Of a stretch of DNA of 64,000 nt, positions 23,622-31,292 are shown one piece after another. Each line of letters begins with the position of its first letter. Positions within the stretch are counted from its first letter, which is position 1. A program made the position numbers and the translations under genes. The DNA is taken from assembly GCA_046160825.1 (NCBI GenBank), contig JBJXHC010000075.1:1-64000 (forward strand), read 5' to 3'. The notes below the pieces were generated by a model that saw only the letters and a program-made list of their open reading frames with translations, was not told the origin of the DNA and made no database searches. The stretch comes from JBJXHC01 sp046160825. Its GTDB lineage: Bacteria > Bacteroidota > Ignavibacteria > UBA10030 > UBA6906.

Positions 23622-25445
23622 ATGTCCCAGTTGGAAGAAAGCATCGGTTCGGAAGAAGGAACAAAGTCTGGTCGCACCCTGCGACCGTTCATGACTTCCT
23701 TCCTTGAGCATCTTATACGCAACAAGATCGTGAGTGAAGAGATTGCTTTAGAGGTATCGACGCGGCGTCACGACGCCAATAGTAAAGACAAACGCCGTCT
23801 TGTTGAAATCCTCTCGGAAGAGTTCGGTCTCGCACGCGATGTGCTCCATCGCGAGGTGGCAAAATTCTATTCATTCAGAATTATCGACCTCTCCGAACGG
23901 AGTTCGCGGAGGTTGCAGCCTGTCATGGTCAACAAACTTCTGAATGGTTTGCCCGAATCTATTCGCGCTCTTGCAATGAAGCACAAGGTGCTGCCATACG
24001 AGATTGCGGAGAATCAATCGGACAAGCTGCTGGTTGTAACACCGAATCCCTCCGGTCGCGAAGCCTACGAAGTTGCCCGTAGTTTCCCGTACAAGAAATT
24101 CGAAATCTGCTACATGGAAGAGAAGGACTGGGCAGAATGGTGGCGACAGGTTACTCTCGAAAAGCAGATGAATGTCAGCGGCGGCGGTGCTTCGGATACA
24201 GTCTATGAAGAGGATGAAGTTGACCTTGACAATTCACTCGACAAGGAAATCAACCGGAGTCAACTGGTTGCCCTCATTGAGAACGTACTTTCGGACGCGG
24301 TCAGGGTTGGCGCAAGTGATATCCATTTTGTGCCCCGTGGTGTGCGAAAAACGGACATTTGCTTCAGGATAGACGGACGCCTGACGGTGTGGTACACGGT
24401 TGACGATGCTCGTGCCGAGGCTGTAGTTGCAGTCGTCAAGGGGCGTGGACTGAACCTCGATCGATTTGAGCGTCTGGCGGCACAAGATGGCTCGGCGCAG
24501 AAAATTATTGACAGCCAGACGATTCGCTTTCGAATGTCGATCATCCCTGTTATTTCACGTGAGTTGAATGGAAAATTCGAATCGGTTGTCATACGAATTC
24601 TTCGTGATGCGGATGCTTCGGTTTCCCTCGCGACAATTGGTTTTGACCCATACTCGTTGAAAGTATTCAAGGATGCTATTGAGAAACCGAATGGCATCGT
24701 CATTCTCAGCGGGCCGACAGGTAGCGGTAAGAGTACAACATTGATTGCTGCACTCCGCTCGGTTATGAACCCAACCCTCAATACCATTACCGTTGAGGAT
24801 CCGGTCGAATACTTGCTTGAAGGTGCCCGACAGGTCAAACTGAGTCACAAATTGGATTTCGACAACGCCATGCGCGCAATCTTGCGGCATGACCCGGATA
24901 TTGTCATGGTGGGGGAGATTCGTGATCGCATAACTGCTGACATTGCCATCAAGCTGGCGAACACCGGTCACCTGACATTCTCAACTCTCCATACCAACGA
25001 CGCTACAAGTGTTGTCTCGCGCTTGTTCAAGATGGGTGTTGAGCCCTTCCTGGTTGCCCAGGCACTCAATATTGTCGTGGCACAAAGGCTTGTACGCAAG
25101 CTATGCGAGAAGTGCAAGCAGCCCATGCCAAAACATCAGGATAACATCCTTGAGAGAACAGGGTTCACGCAACAAGAGGTCATGAAGACGCAGTTTTTCA
25201 AACCCGTGGGATGCATCAACTGTGTTGAGGGATTCAAGGGTCGCACCGCAATCCACGAATCAATGTATGTCACGCCAGAGATACGCATCATCATTGGTGA
25301 CAGTACGGACAGGATTGACCTTGAGGCCATCAGAACAGCCGCTCTGAAGCATGGCATGCAGTCGCTTCGCCGGTCCGGCATTGAACTGGTAAAGAGAGGC
25401 ATTACCACGCTTGATGAAATCGTCGCCTCGACGTCCGGGGATTAG
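23622..25445 (+). CDS. pilB: PilB/GspE-type pilus assembly ATPase (copy 1)
   Basis: This 607-residue hexameric-type ATPase has an N-terminal GspE_N/MshEN-like region (about 15-190). The C-terminal catalytic half has Walker A GPTGSGKST, an Asp box (TVEDPVEYLLEGARQVKL), Walker B DPDIVMVGEIRD and the His box GHLTFSTLHTND. A tetracysteine zinc site (CEKCKQ ... CINCVEGFKG) is as in PilB/GspE. It energises pilin addition from the cytoplasmic face of the inner membrane. A paralogue follows at 28196. The two share domain order and many blocks, so they arose by duplication and may load different pilins or act as a hetero-oligomer (inference). Confidence 0.92.
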   Translation: MSQLEESIGSEEGTKSGRTLRPFMTSFLEHLIRNKIVSEEIALEVSTRRHDANSKDKRRLVEILSEEFGLARDVLHREVAKFYSFRIIDLSERSSRRLQPVMVNKLLNGLPESIRALAMKHKVLPYEIAENQSDKLLVVTPNPSGREAYEVARSFPYKKFEICYMEEKDWAEWWRQVTLEKQMNVSGGGASDTVYEEDEVDLDNSLDKEINRSQLVALIENVLSDAVRVGASDIHFVPRGVRKTDICFRIDGRLTVWYTVDDARAEAVVAVVKGRGLNLDRFERLAAQDGSAQKIIDSQTIRFRMSIIPVISRELNGKFESVVIRILRDADASVSLATIGFDPYSLKVFKDAIEKPNGIVILSGPTGSGKSTTLIAALRSVMNPTLNTITVEDPVEYLLEGARQVKLSHKLDFDNAMRAILRHDPDIVMVGEIRDRITADIAIKLANTGHLTFSTLHTNDATSVVSRLFKMGVEPFLVAQALNIVVAQRLVRKLCEKCKQPMPKHQDNILERTGFTQQEVMKTQFFKPVGCINCVEGFKGRTAIHESMYVTPEIRIIIGDSTDRIDLEAIRTAALKHGMQSLRRSGIELVKRGITTLDEIVASTSGD

Positions 25446-25658
25446 AGCATTACCATTTGGGGCGGAAATTATGACCACGACGAGGTCAAATTTTCGCTCC
25501 GGAACTTGAAGATTGCTACAAACCGTTGAAAAAATGTTGGATCCTGAACAGAAGCGATGTTGGCACAGGGATTGAAATAAAGAGTTATCAAGAGAATAGA
25601 AATTAAAATAACAATCTCCCTCATTAAATAACAATAACTAACCAAAAGGAGCTACACA
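25446..25658. other. Pilin gene leader region
   Basis: No gene. It holds the sigma-54-like site at 25561 and an A/T-rich leader ending in AAAGGAG before the pilin ATG. Confidence 0.5.
25561..25577 (+). promoter_or_regulatory. Candidate sigma-54 promoter of the first pilin gene
   Basis: TGGCACAGGGATTGAAA: TGGCA and TTG at exact RpoN spacing, with A in place of C at -12. Predicted start near 25588, leaving a 70-base leader. Pilin genes are classic RpoN targets in Pseudomonas and Geobacter, which makes this location credible. Confidence 0.55.
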
Positions 25659-26072
25659 ATGGGACAGCAGCAACTCTTATTGATCATCCTCGGTGTTATC
25701 GTGGTCGGTATCGCAGTCGCGGTCGGTATCACGATGTTCCAGGATAACGCGGTATCTGCAAACCGTGATGCAGTGACCAACGACCTCGTGAATCTCGCGG
25801 CTCGTGCACAGCAGCACTATCGTCGCCCGATCGCACTTGGTGGTGGTCAGGGTTCATTTGATGGTTCAACAGGCGGATCCGCTATTGCCACGATCAATGA
25901 CCTCACGTCAAAGCCAGCGAATGCGAATGGTTCGTACGTGGTTGGAACAGTGGCAGCAACCAATATCGTGATTACAGGAACAGGCACGGAAACGGGTGAT
26001 GATGGTTCAACCCCGGTTGAAGTTGAAATGACAGTGTTTGCGGATAGCACTGCGGTTGTGTTCAACAACTAA
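25659..26072 (+). CDS. Type IV pilin-like protein with two-residue leader (major pilin candidate)
   Basis: This 137-residue protein begins MG, then QQQLLLIILGVIVVGIAV, a continuous hydrophobic helix like the N-terminus of a type IV pilin. If MG is the leader, cleavage after Gly2 gives a mature Gln1 protein. The usual Phe/Met at +1 and Glu at +5 are absent. After the helix come NRDAVTNDLVNLAARAQQHYRRP, a glycine-rich stretch and a small beta-rich domain without cysteines. It is preceded by its own sigma-54-like promoter and AAAGGAG, and followed by a strong terminator, as expected for an abundant subunit. Its location inside a PilB-PilC-PilT-secretin locus supports the pilin call. Processing is unproven. 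Confidence 0.78.
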   Translation: MGQQQLLLIILGVIVVGIAVAVGITMFQDNAVSANRDAVTNDLVNLAARAQQHYRRPIALGGGQGSFDGSTGGSAIATINDLTSKPANANGSYVVGTVAATNIVITGTGTETGDDGSTPVEVEMTVFADSTAVVFNN

Positions 26073-26086
26073 AGATTGATCTGGTG

Positions 26087-26117
26087 GGGCTTCCGTCTTA
26101 CGGAAGCCCTTTTTTTT
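26087..26117 (+). terminator. Rho-independent terminator between the two pilin genes
   Basis: GGGCTTCCGT and ACGGAAGCCC form a perfect 10-bp stem with a CTT loop, followed by eight Ts. It should stop most transcription after the first pilin, limiting readthrough to the second pilin and the machinery genes. Confidence 0.92.
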
Positions 26118-26143
26118 GTCAAGTCACATAAAACGGAAAGAAA

Positions 26144-26548
26144 ATGGGCTCCCAACAATTACTCTTGATCATAGTGGCGGTTGTGCTGATAGGAATCAGT
26201 GTTGCGATCGGAGTGTGGATGTTCATCGATCAGGGCGCAGCAACGAATCGGGATTCAATATCCAATGATCTTGTCCAGTATGCAGCGCAGGCACAAAAGT
26301 ACTACCGGAGACCACAGACGCTTGGAGGAGGCAACAACTCCTTCGGCGGTTTGACACTGAGCAAAGTCACGAGCAAGTCTACGAATGCCAATGGCGCGTA
26401 CACACTTTCCCCTGACCCTGCTCCTGCCACAGCGACGTCTGTTCAGATTATCGGTCTTGGACGTGAACTTGGGTCAGATGGAGAAACACCTTTGCAGATG
26501 ACAATGACAGTGTGGTCGGATAGCATCTTGATTGTCGCTGATAATTAG
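26144..26548 (+). CDS. Type IV pilin-like protein with two-residue leader (second pilin)
   Basis: This 134-residue paralogue of the preceding pilin begins MG then SQQLLLIIVAVVLIGISVAI, followed by the shared NRDSISNDLVQYAAQAQKYYRRP segment, LGGGNNSFGG, TNANGAY and the end pattern DGETPLQMTMTVWSDS. Like its neighbour it lacks Glu at +5 and any cysteine. It has no separate promoter that can be recognised and lies behind the terminator, so it is probably expressed at a lower level by readthrough, as a minor pilin. Tandem duplication is evident from the conserved order of blocks. Confidence 0.75.
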   Translation: MGSQQLLLIIVAVVLIGISVAIGVWMFIDQGAATNRDSISNDLVQYAAQAQKYYRRPQTLGGGNNSFGGLTLSKVTSKSTNANGAYTLSPDPAPATATSVQIIGLGRELGSDGETPLQMTMTVWSDSILIVADN

Positions 26549-26781
26549 TAATAACAGAGGAAGTCGCGAAGAAGGTTGAGGCGAAGGGGAAATAGTAACG
26601 GGGTGACTCCCTTTGTTGGTCCGCTTGTTTTGCTAGGTGGGGGATCTAGTAAGACGTGAGGCGGAATCAATCGGGGAGCTTACCCCTTAATTTTTGACCA
26701 CACGACAAAGTGATTTCCGGCACACCGTGTGATGGAGTTGGAAGAAAGAACCAGGACGCTAAGCGAACAAAGGATAAGCGT
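26549..26781. other. Intergenic region before pilC-like gene
   Basis: No gene, and no riboswitch family was recognised. A weak hairpin GGGG-AGCTTA-CCCC at 26673-26686 precedes TTAATTTTT and might act as a partial terminator. Confidence 0.4.
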
Positions 26782-28161
26782 ATGCCAGAATTTAGAATAG
26801 AAGGTGTGACGACAGCCGGCAAGCCGGTTCAGGGGATACTGGAAGCGGAGTCCCCTCGCTCTGCAAAGCAGAAGGCCGTGCAGATGGCGCAACAGAGAAA
26901 CTTCAAGTTGCTCCACGTTGTCCCGCGTGCAACCTGGGTATACAAAGTACAACGTGGTACAGAGAAACCCGTCCTCGGCGAGCAGAAGGCTTTTACGAAA
27001 GGCGAGGTCCAGGAAGCCCTCCAGAAGATGGGCTACCGCGTGATTCGTATTCAAAAGCGGTTTCTCAATCTCAAGGCAAAGCCACCGGCCACGGAGATTG
27101 TAACATTCGTGCGCGTGAGCGCCGACTTGATCCGCCAGAAGCTTCCATTTAATGAGATCATGCAGCTTCTGACAAACGACATTGAAAATCGCACGTTGCG
27201 TGAGGCGATCAAAGAGATCAACGCCGAATTAAAGCAGGGCAAGGATAGTGAACGGGCGTTCGTCAAGCACGAGGCAGTCTTCGGGCGATTCACGGCACAC
27301 ATGCTTGGCCTTGCCTCGAAGAGTGGTAACATGGCTGAGATCTATGACAGTACGGCAAAGTTTCTTGAACGCCAGGCGGAGTTCAAAAAGAATCTCAAGA
27401 GCGCATTGATCATGCCGATGGTTACGTTGGTCGTTCTCTTCGGCGCGGTCATATACTATGTGGGCTATATCTTCCCGGCTACAGCAGGTCTGTTCAGGAA
27501 GTTCGGGATTGAGCTGCCGCCAATGACGAGGGCAACCCTCGCGTTCAGCGATTTTCTGGTGGAGAATATCGTTTTCATCATGATTGCAACGGTCATTCCC
27601 TTGATCCTCGCGATGAAGTTCTTCACGACGGAGAAAGGGCGCTTCCTGCTTGATAAATATATCTGGCATGTTCCCGCCATTGGTTCGCTATTGCACAAAA
27701 TGAGTATTGAAATATTTTGCCGGGTGTTCTATGCCCTGTACAGCGGTGCGGGCGAGAATATCGAAGTCATCCGCATGGCCTCCGAAGCCTGCGGCAACAA
27801 GTATATGGAGCATCAGATAAAGACAGTAGCTCTTCCCATGATGATCCAGAAGGGCTCCGGTATCACCGAGGCATTCGAAGCCACGGGCGTGTTCACAAAA
27901 ACGGCCCTTTCGCGCTTTCATTCCGGTGCGGAAACAGGAACAGTAAAACACACGGCGCATCAGCTTGCCGAGTACTATGAGAAGGAAACGTCGTACAAGA
28001 TGCGCAATGCCATCGACTATATCCAGGTAATGATCTCGATGGTCATCATGGTTGTGCTGACAGCATTGACCATCGTCTCTTCCGAGACGGCGACCATCAG
28101 GCCTAAGAATCCGGCTGTGGGTGCGAACGTGCAACAGCACACTGATACACCGGTTACGTAA
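26782..28161 (+). CDS. pilC: PilC/GspF-type inner-membrane platform protein
   Basis: This 459-residue protein contains two T2SS-F domains. The first is near 115-235 (FVRVSADLIRQKLPFNEIMQLL ... GRFTAHMLGLASKSGNMAEI). Membrane helices follow near 220-250 and 275-300, then the second domain (IEIFCRVFYALYSGAGENIEVI ... ALSRFHSGAETGTVKHTAHQLAEYYEKE) and a last helix. The roughly 110-residue N-terminal part MPEFRIEGVTTAGKPVQGILEAES is the usual short GspF lead-in. It anchors the assembly ATPase and couples ATP use to pilin extraction. ATG 26782 has AAAGGAT seven bases upstream. It ends 34 bases before the preferred start of the second ATPase gene. Confidence 0.92.
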   Translation: MPEFRIEGVTTAGKPVQGILEAESPRSAKQKAVQMAQQRNFKLLHVVPRATWVYKVQRGTEKPVLGEQKAFTKGEVQEALQKMGYRVIRIQKRFLNLKAKPPATEIVTFVRVSADLIRQKLPFNEIMQLLTNDIENRTLREAIKEINAELKQGKDSERAFVKHEAVFGRFTAHMLGLASKSGNMAEIYDSTAKFLERQAEFKKNLKSALIMPMVTLVVLFGAVIYYVGYIFPATAGLFRKFGIELPPMTRATLAFSDFLVENIVFIMIATVIPLILAMKFFTTEKGRFLLDKYIWHVPAIGSLLHKMSIEIFCRVFYALYSGAGENIEVIRMASEACGNKYMEHQIKTVALPMMIQKGSGITEAFEATGVFTKTALSRFHSGAETGTVKHTAHQLAEYYEKETSYKMRNAIDYIQVMISMVIMVVLTALTIVSSETATIRPKNPAVGANVQQHTDTPVT

Positions 28162-28195
28162 ACCGTACATGTCCAATCCCCTGAAAGTCAGGACA

Positions 28196-29983
28196 ATGTC
28201 TCAGGTTGACATAACAGATAAAATAGGTTTTGCTCTTCTCAAGAAGGGCATCATTGACTACGAGACGCTGGAAAAGTCTCTCAAGGTCAAGGATGGCGAA
28301 GGGAAGAAGAACCGGCGTAATCTTGGCCAGATACTGGTCAACGATTTCAACGCAGACCACGACTCCGTTTTCAAGGAGGTGGCCAGTCTCTACGCGTTTC
28401 GCGAGATATATCTCCCCGACGAGAATATTGACAAGCCACGGATAGAATTCATTCGGAAATTCATTGATGCTCTTCCTGAAAGCGCGCGGGCATTGCTTGT
28501 GCAGGCAAAAATATTGCCTCTCAGGTTCGACGAGAAACAACCCGACAAGCTGGTGATCATCGCGGCAGACCCAACTGACCGTCGGATTCCACTTATCACA
28601 CGTAACTTTGCCGCCAAGAAACACGAGGTGGCCTATTGTCGTTTGAAGGAACTTCAGAATCTTCTGGAACAGGTTATTCCGCCGGAAAACGAGTTCCTGA
28701 GATTGCTTGAAGATTCCAATGTTGGCCTGGAGGTGAAGGAAGATGAATCAACCGTTGACGAAGATGCGCTGGAAGCGGAAATCAGCAAGAGCGCGCTGGT
28801 CAATCTCGTTGAAGGTGCTCTCGTCGAAGCTGTTCGCCAGGGGGCGAGTGACATTCATATCATTGCGAAAGAGGGAAAGCGTACGGAGTTCTGGTTCCGC
28901 ACCGACGGTAACCTGAAACTCTGGCACATTCAGGAAAACACGCTTCCTGAGGCCGTGGCCGCCGTGGTGAAAGACAGGACGAAGAACGTTGATCGCTTCG
29001 AGCGTGACATGTCGCAGGATGGATTCATCCAACGCATGATCGACGATACGATGATTCGTTTCCGTGTCTCAATCATGCCGATCGTTGGTATTGAGTTCAA
29101 ACACAAGTTTGAGAGCATCGTCATTCGTGTTCTTGATGATCGGAAAGTTATCACGGATCTCGACAAGCTTGGACTCCAGGGTCCGGCAAAGGATTTCTTT
29201 AATAAAGCGATCGCCAAGCCGCAGGGGATTGTGATTCTTACCGGTCCCACTGGAAGCGGCAAGAGCACGACACTCGTTGCAGCATTGCATCAGGTTATTG
29301 ACCCGACCGTAAACGTACTCACTGTTGAGGAACCTGTGGAGTATATCATCCGTGGGGCCCGGCAGCTCAAGATCGGTCCTAAGATGAATTTTGACCAGGC
29401 AATTCGCGGTATTCTTCGTCACGACCCCGACATAGTGCTCGTTGGTGAGATGCGCGATAAGGCCACGGCGGAAATCGCCATCAAGCTTGCGAATACAGGA
29501 CACCTGACGTTTTCCACGCTGCACACGAACGATGCGCCCAGTGCCGTCTCCCGTCTTTACAAGATGGGGATCGAGCCGTTCCTGATTGCCTATGCTATTA
29601 ACATCATTGTGGCGCAACGGCTCATCAGGACGCTTTGCAAAGTGTGCAAACGCGCGATCGACAAAAAGGAAATCGATCGTGAAGTATATTTGAAGTTTGG
29701 TTTTACTGAACAAGATCTTGATGAACGAACGATTTACGAAGCATTGGGATGCGACAAATGCAGCGGCGGATATAAAGGCCGGGCAGCCATTCATGAAGCG
29801 CTCTACTTCACTCGTGAAATCCGGGCAATGATTGTCAAGTCCGGTGAGGAAGTTGATGAGGAAAAAATACGCAACCAGGGAGTCAAAGATGGCATGTGGA
29901 CACTCCGCCGTGCCGGCATTGAACGCATCAAGGATGGCGTAACGACATTGGAAGAAATCGCGTCTGCGACGACCGATGACTAG
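28196..29983 (+). CDS. PilB/GspE-type pilus assembly ATPase (copy 2)
   Basis: About 595 residues with the same architecture as the ATPase at 23622. The N-terminal GspE_N-like region (IGFALLKKGIIDYETLEKSLKV onwards) is followed by Walker A GPTGSGKST, the Asp box TVEEPVEYIIRGARQLKI, Walker B DPDIVLVGEMRD, the His box TGHLTFSTLHTND and a tetracysteine zinc site (CKVCKR ... CDKCSGGYKG). All catalytic landmarks are intact, so both copies should be active. The start is uncertain: ATG 28196 aligns with the MSQ start of copy 1 and has AGGA close by; ATG 28169 is an alternative. Confidence 0.9.
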   Translation: MSQVDITDKIGFALLKKGIIDYETLEKSLKVKDGEGKKNRRNLGQILVNDFNADHDSVFKEVASLYAFREIYLPDENIDKPRIEFIRKFIDALPESARALLVQAKILPLRFDEKQPDKLVIIAADPTDRRIPLITRNFAAKKHEVAYCRLKELQNLLEQVIPPENEFLRLLEDSNVGLEVKEDESTVDEDALEAEISKSALVNLVEGALVEAVRQGASDIHIIAKEGKRTEFWFRTDGNLKLWHIQENTLPEAVAAVVKDRTKNVDRFERDMSQDGFIQRMIDDTMIRFRVSIMPIVGIEFKHKFESIVIRVLDDRKVITDLDKLGLQGPAKDFFNKAIAKPQGIVILTGPTGSGKSTTLVAALHQVIDPTVNVLTVEEPVEYIIRGARQLKIGPKMNFDQAIRGILRHDPDIVLVGEMRDKATAEIAIKLANTGHLTFSTLHTNDAPSAVSRLYKMGIEPFLIAYAINIIVAQRLIRTLCKVCKRAIDKKEIDREVYLKFGFTEQDLDERTIYEALGCDKCSGGYKGRAAIHEALYFTREIRAMIVKSGEEVDEEKIRNQGVKDGMWTLRRAGIERIKDGVTTLEEIASATTDD

Positions 29984-30004
29984 ACGAAACGAGATACCGA
30001 TACT

Positions 30005-31237
30005 ATGATTGAAACAGCGATACGAACACTGAGAGAAATTGCTGCATCGATTCCGGAAACATCTCCGGGCATGGAGCGACAGATGCTGATCGGCGATCTT
30101 GTTGCCAAGCAGTCGCCCGCGGAACGCACCGCGTTGCGAAAGCTGATGGATAGCTATCTCCTTCGCATGTCCAAGATTAACGCGTCGGATATCGACCTTG
30201 GCGGTTACGGCTGCTCGGGGAGTATTTGGTACCGTGTGTACGGTGACAAGAAACCGAGCACCGACCTCGGCAAGTTCAGCATAGATGAATTCAATGTTCT
30301 CATTCAAAGCATCCTGATTGAACGGCAGCGATTGTTCCTGTTTGAAAACCGCAACCTGGACTTCTCCTACAGTATTCTCCAGGACGAGATAATGTACCGG
30401 TTCCGTGCGGATGCATATTTCGATCTCGATCAACTGGCGATGAATATGCGTGCCATCAATGCGAACGTGCGTCCGTACAAGGGTTTGGACCTTCATCCGA
30501 ACGTGACCAAGATGTTGAGCCTTGGTTACTCTTCACAAGGGTTGACACTGATTACCGGGATCACCGGTTCGGGCAAGAGTAGCACGCTCGACAGTATTAT
30601 CGACGCCAACAACCACACGGTGGATGCGCATGTGGTGGTCATTGCCTCGCCCATCGAATATGTACACAAATCGGATCGTTGCATCATCCGTCATCGTGAG
30701 GTTGGCCGGGATGTATTGTCTTTCAAGGAGGGTGCGATTCAATCCCTCCGTCAGGATCCGGACATTGTGGTCATTGGGGAAATGCGCGATCCGGATACAA
30801 TTATGACCGCGCTGGAAATCACGGATAGCGGTCACAAAGTATTTTCGACGCTTCACACGGGATCAGCGGTGGAAACAATCGACCGTATCATTGGGGAAGT
30901 TCCTCCCATTGAACAGGAGCGTGTGCGGTTGAGACTTGCCGATACTGTCACGTGTGTTATGTCGCAGAAACTGGTGCCAAGCCTCGACGGCAAGCTCGCC
31001 CTTGCCAAGGAAGTGATGGTCGCGACCCCGTCTGTACGAGCGGCAATCAAGAATAATAACACAGGCGAAATCTATCAGATGATGGCAGAGTCCAGCGAGC
31101 AGGGAATGATCACACTGGAACAGGATTTGAAACGGCTTTATACGCAAAAACAAGTGTCTCTCGAGAATGCTCTTGTTGCGGCAAATAACAAGAGAAGATT
31201 CCAACAGATTATGAATCTCAACGCGGTTGGAGACTGA
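30005..31237 (+). CDS. pilT: PilT-like retraction ATPase
   Basis: This 410-residue protein has a PAS-like N-terminal region and an ATPase core: Walker A GITGSGKSS, Asp box (IASPIEYVHKSDRC), Walker B DPDIVVIGEMRD and His box GHKVFSTLHTGS. It lacks the zinc tetracysteine of PilB proteins, and the C-terminal block VRAAIKNNNTGEIYQMMAESSEQGMITLEQDL resembles the PilT end; the AIRNLIRE motif is changed to VRAAIKNNN. It probably powers filament disassembly and twitching. It begins 21 bases after the second PilB-like gene. Presence of both extension and retraction motors argues for a dynamic pilus rather than a simple type II secretion system. Confidence 0.88.
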   Translation: MIETAIRTLREIAASIPETSPGMERQMLIGDLVAKQSPAERTALRKLMDSYLLRMSKINASDIDLGGYGCSGSIWYRVYGDKKPSTDLGKFSIDEFNVLIQSILIERQRLFLFENRNLDFSYSILQDEIMYRFRADAYFDLDQLAMNMRAINANVRPYKGLDLHPNVTKMLSLGYSSQGLTLITGITGSGKSSTLDSIIDANNHTVDAHVVVIASPIEYVHKSDRCIIRHREVGRDVLSFKEGAIQSLRQDPDIVVIGEMRDPDTIMTALEITDSGHKVFSTLHTGSAVETIDRIIGEVPPIEQERVRLRLADTVTCVMSQKLVPSLDGKLALAKEVMVATPSVRAAIKNNNTGEIYQMMAESSEQGMITLEQDLKRLYTQKQVSLENALVAANNKRRFQQIMNLNAVGD

Positions 31238-31292
31238 AAATCGGAGAGCAGCCATTGATACTTACTTATCACAAACAAGACAGGATTCCCCT

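Noticed and set aside
26549..26781. Possible riboswitch before the pilC-like gene
   Set aside because: Considered as cyclic-di-GMP sensing because of the pilus setting; the conserved GEMM-type core could not be found and only short weak stems are present.
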